Positions 62,836 to 64,000 of a DNA stretch of 64,000 nt are shown in pieces. Position 1 is the stretch's first letter. Each line of letters opens with the position of its first letter. The notes under the pieces were generated by a model. It was not told the DNA's origin, searched no databases, and was given only the letters and a program-made list of their open reading frames with translations. The position numbers and the translations under genes are program-made. The DNA lies in contig NW_006767449.1 in NCBI RefSeq assembly GCF_000264995.1, positions 243,805 to 307,804 on the forward strand, given 5' to 3'. The stretch comes from Punctularia strigosozonata HHB-11173 SS5. Its lineage: Eukaryota > Basidiomycota > Agaricomycetes > Corticiales > Punctulariaceae.

Positions 62836-64000
62836 ATGACCGCGAGCACCATGCCCTTCGACCGATACTTCCAAGACGACCCCGCGTCCTCCCAGGCGCC
62901 CCACCAACACCGCCCACCCGCCGAGCAGCCCGTGCCCGCTGGCCTCCAGTTCCAGCTCCCCAACTTTGTCCTCGGCGGCCCCCCGACCCTCACCCATGGC
63001 GGAGGCGCAGAGGTCCTCCCCGCAGGCCTCCTCGCCGCCGGCTTTCGCTCGTCCAGCTCGCTGAGCCAGGCCTGGTTCACCAACAACTTTTCCTCGGAGT
63101 GAGTACTTGCGCGCCCCGTCCTGGACGTTGAAGATCGCGTCGCTGACGGCCCGCTGCAAGCTTTGGGGAGACAGTCTATCGCAGCCCGGGATCGAGCGAG
63201 AGCCAGGATGTCGTCGACTCCTACCTCGACTCGTCTGCCGCCTACGCCGCGTCCCCCGCGCCCCCCAGCAGCCTCCACTGGCCCGCCGCGTCCGCCCCGC
63301 TGCGGGCACAGCAGTCGCATTTCCCGCTCCTCAATCACCCGTCCACGTTCGGGCTCCCCATCTACTCCTCCTCCGGCTTCGACCTCCTTTCCCTCCTCGC
63401 CCGCGTCGTCCACCGGCCCAACCCGTCCATCACGCTCGGCCCCGTCGACCTCACCTGCGCCTTCACCGTCGTCGACACCCGTCGCTTCGATCAGCGCATC
63501 ATATATGCCTCGCCTACCTTCCTCCAGCTCACCGGCTACCCCGAAGCCGACGTCGTCGGCAGGAACTGCCGCTTTCTCCAGGCCCCGGGAGGCAACATCC
63601 AGCCCGCCGACGAGCGCAAGTGGACGAGCCCCGAGAGCGTGCGCACGGTGCACAAGGCCCTCGCCGCCGGCAAAGAGTGCCAGGTGTCGCTCATCAATTA
63701 CAAAAGGGGCGGCCACGCGTTCGTCAACCTCGTCTCCCTTATCCCCGTCCCGCCGGGCGAAGAGGCCGCCTTTGTCGTCGGTTTCCAGGTCGATCTGACC
63801 CAGCAGCCGAACGCCATTTTGCAGCGACTGAAGGACGGCAGCTACGTCGTCAATTACGCTTCGACCGCCCAAGGGCCGAACATCGGCAGCGGCAGGAGCA
63901 AGGCTCACGCCATGTCTAGGAGCGCCGTAGCGAACGACTTGCGGCAGTTGTTGAGCAGCGATTCTTGCGTTCGTTGTCTCATTCAGAGGACAAGACGGCT
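62836..64000 (+). CDS. wc-1: white collar 1-type blue-light photoreceptor (5' part)
   Basis: LOV-domain photoreceptor and transcription factor that with WC-2 drives light responses and fruiting in mushrooms. The first exon begins MTASTMPFDRYFQDD (62836) with an activation-type Pro/Gln-rich sequence and ends at about 63099. After one intron (acceptor near 63187) the second exon runs PGSSESQDVVDSYLD, then the LOV domain (about 63440-63800): FTVVDTRRFDQRIIYAS, the FMN-adduct motif GRNCRFLQ with its Cys, QVSLINYKRGGHAFVN and VVGFQVDLTQQP. The reading frame stays open to the right edge (RCLIQRTRR). PAS-B, PAS-C and the zinc finger would lie outside the window. A 440-codon frame on the other strand is a GC-driven shadow. 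Confidence 0.92.

Noticed and set aside
62586-63908. 440-codon open frame on the minus strand
   Set aside because: It is antisense to the white-collar gene; GC-rich third positions keep the opposite strand open, and its translation is repetitive Gly/Arg/Val-rich without motifs.

Overview
The window is a piece of a filamentous basidiomycete genome, most likely an Agaricomycete. Genes are packed, mostly carry several 50-60 nt introns with GT-AG borders, and include a white-collar LOV photoreceptor, a GT69 mannosyltransferase, Agaricomycete-type F-box-like proteins and chromodomain Gypsy relics. No prokaryotic feature is present.

Layout. (1) 1-14700 is a graveyard of retroelements: a minus-strand DIRS-like fossil (1-3455), a minus-strand Cys-rich relic (about 3700-5240), an LTR (5375-6125), then a broken Gypsy chromovirus (about 6126-14030) into which LTRs have inserted in layers. 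A run of 477 Ns (11427-11903) sits in the innermost layer, and the 276 bases on either side of it are identical, so the gap is probably an unmerged contig overlap. (2) 15211-45588 is a gene-dense host block: glycogen synthase, a TMEM19/DUF92 membrane protein, ornithine carbamoyltransferase, a JmjN/JmjC/PHD histone demethylase, a single-pass membrane protein, proteasome subunit beta-7 (PRE4), a GT69 mannosyltransferase, DPH2, YPP1, a conserved unknown protein, TOM70 and an ornithine cyclodeaminase-family protein. Several pairs are divergent and share 170-420 bp promoters. (3) 45589-57030 is gene-poor and fast-evolving: small doubtful ORFs, a disordered nuclear-type protein, three F-box-like paralogues in three states of decay, a GPI-anchor-type aspartic protease among them, and a 123 bp MITE inside the third F-box copy. 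(4) 57039-61079 is a complete hAT transposon with terminal inverted repeats, an 8 bp target duplication and an uninterrupted five-exon transposase. (5) 62836 to the end is the 5' part of a white-collar-1 gene that runs out of the window.

The host genes are housekeeping functions and do not form one pathway. Ornithine carbamoyltransferase and the ornithine cyclodeaminase-like enzyme both belong to ornithine chemistry but lie 23 kb apart. The most notable observations are the intact hAT element, the layered LTR insertions with readable target duplications, the false-looking assembly gap, GC-AG introns in two adjacent genes and the decaying F-box array. I did not find a clearly new multi-gene system. 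For the host genes where exon borders are given, the exons were joined by hand and checked to stay in one frame; they still need transcript evidence.
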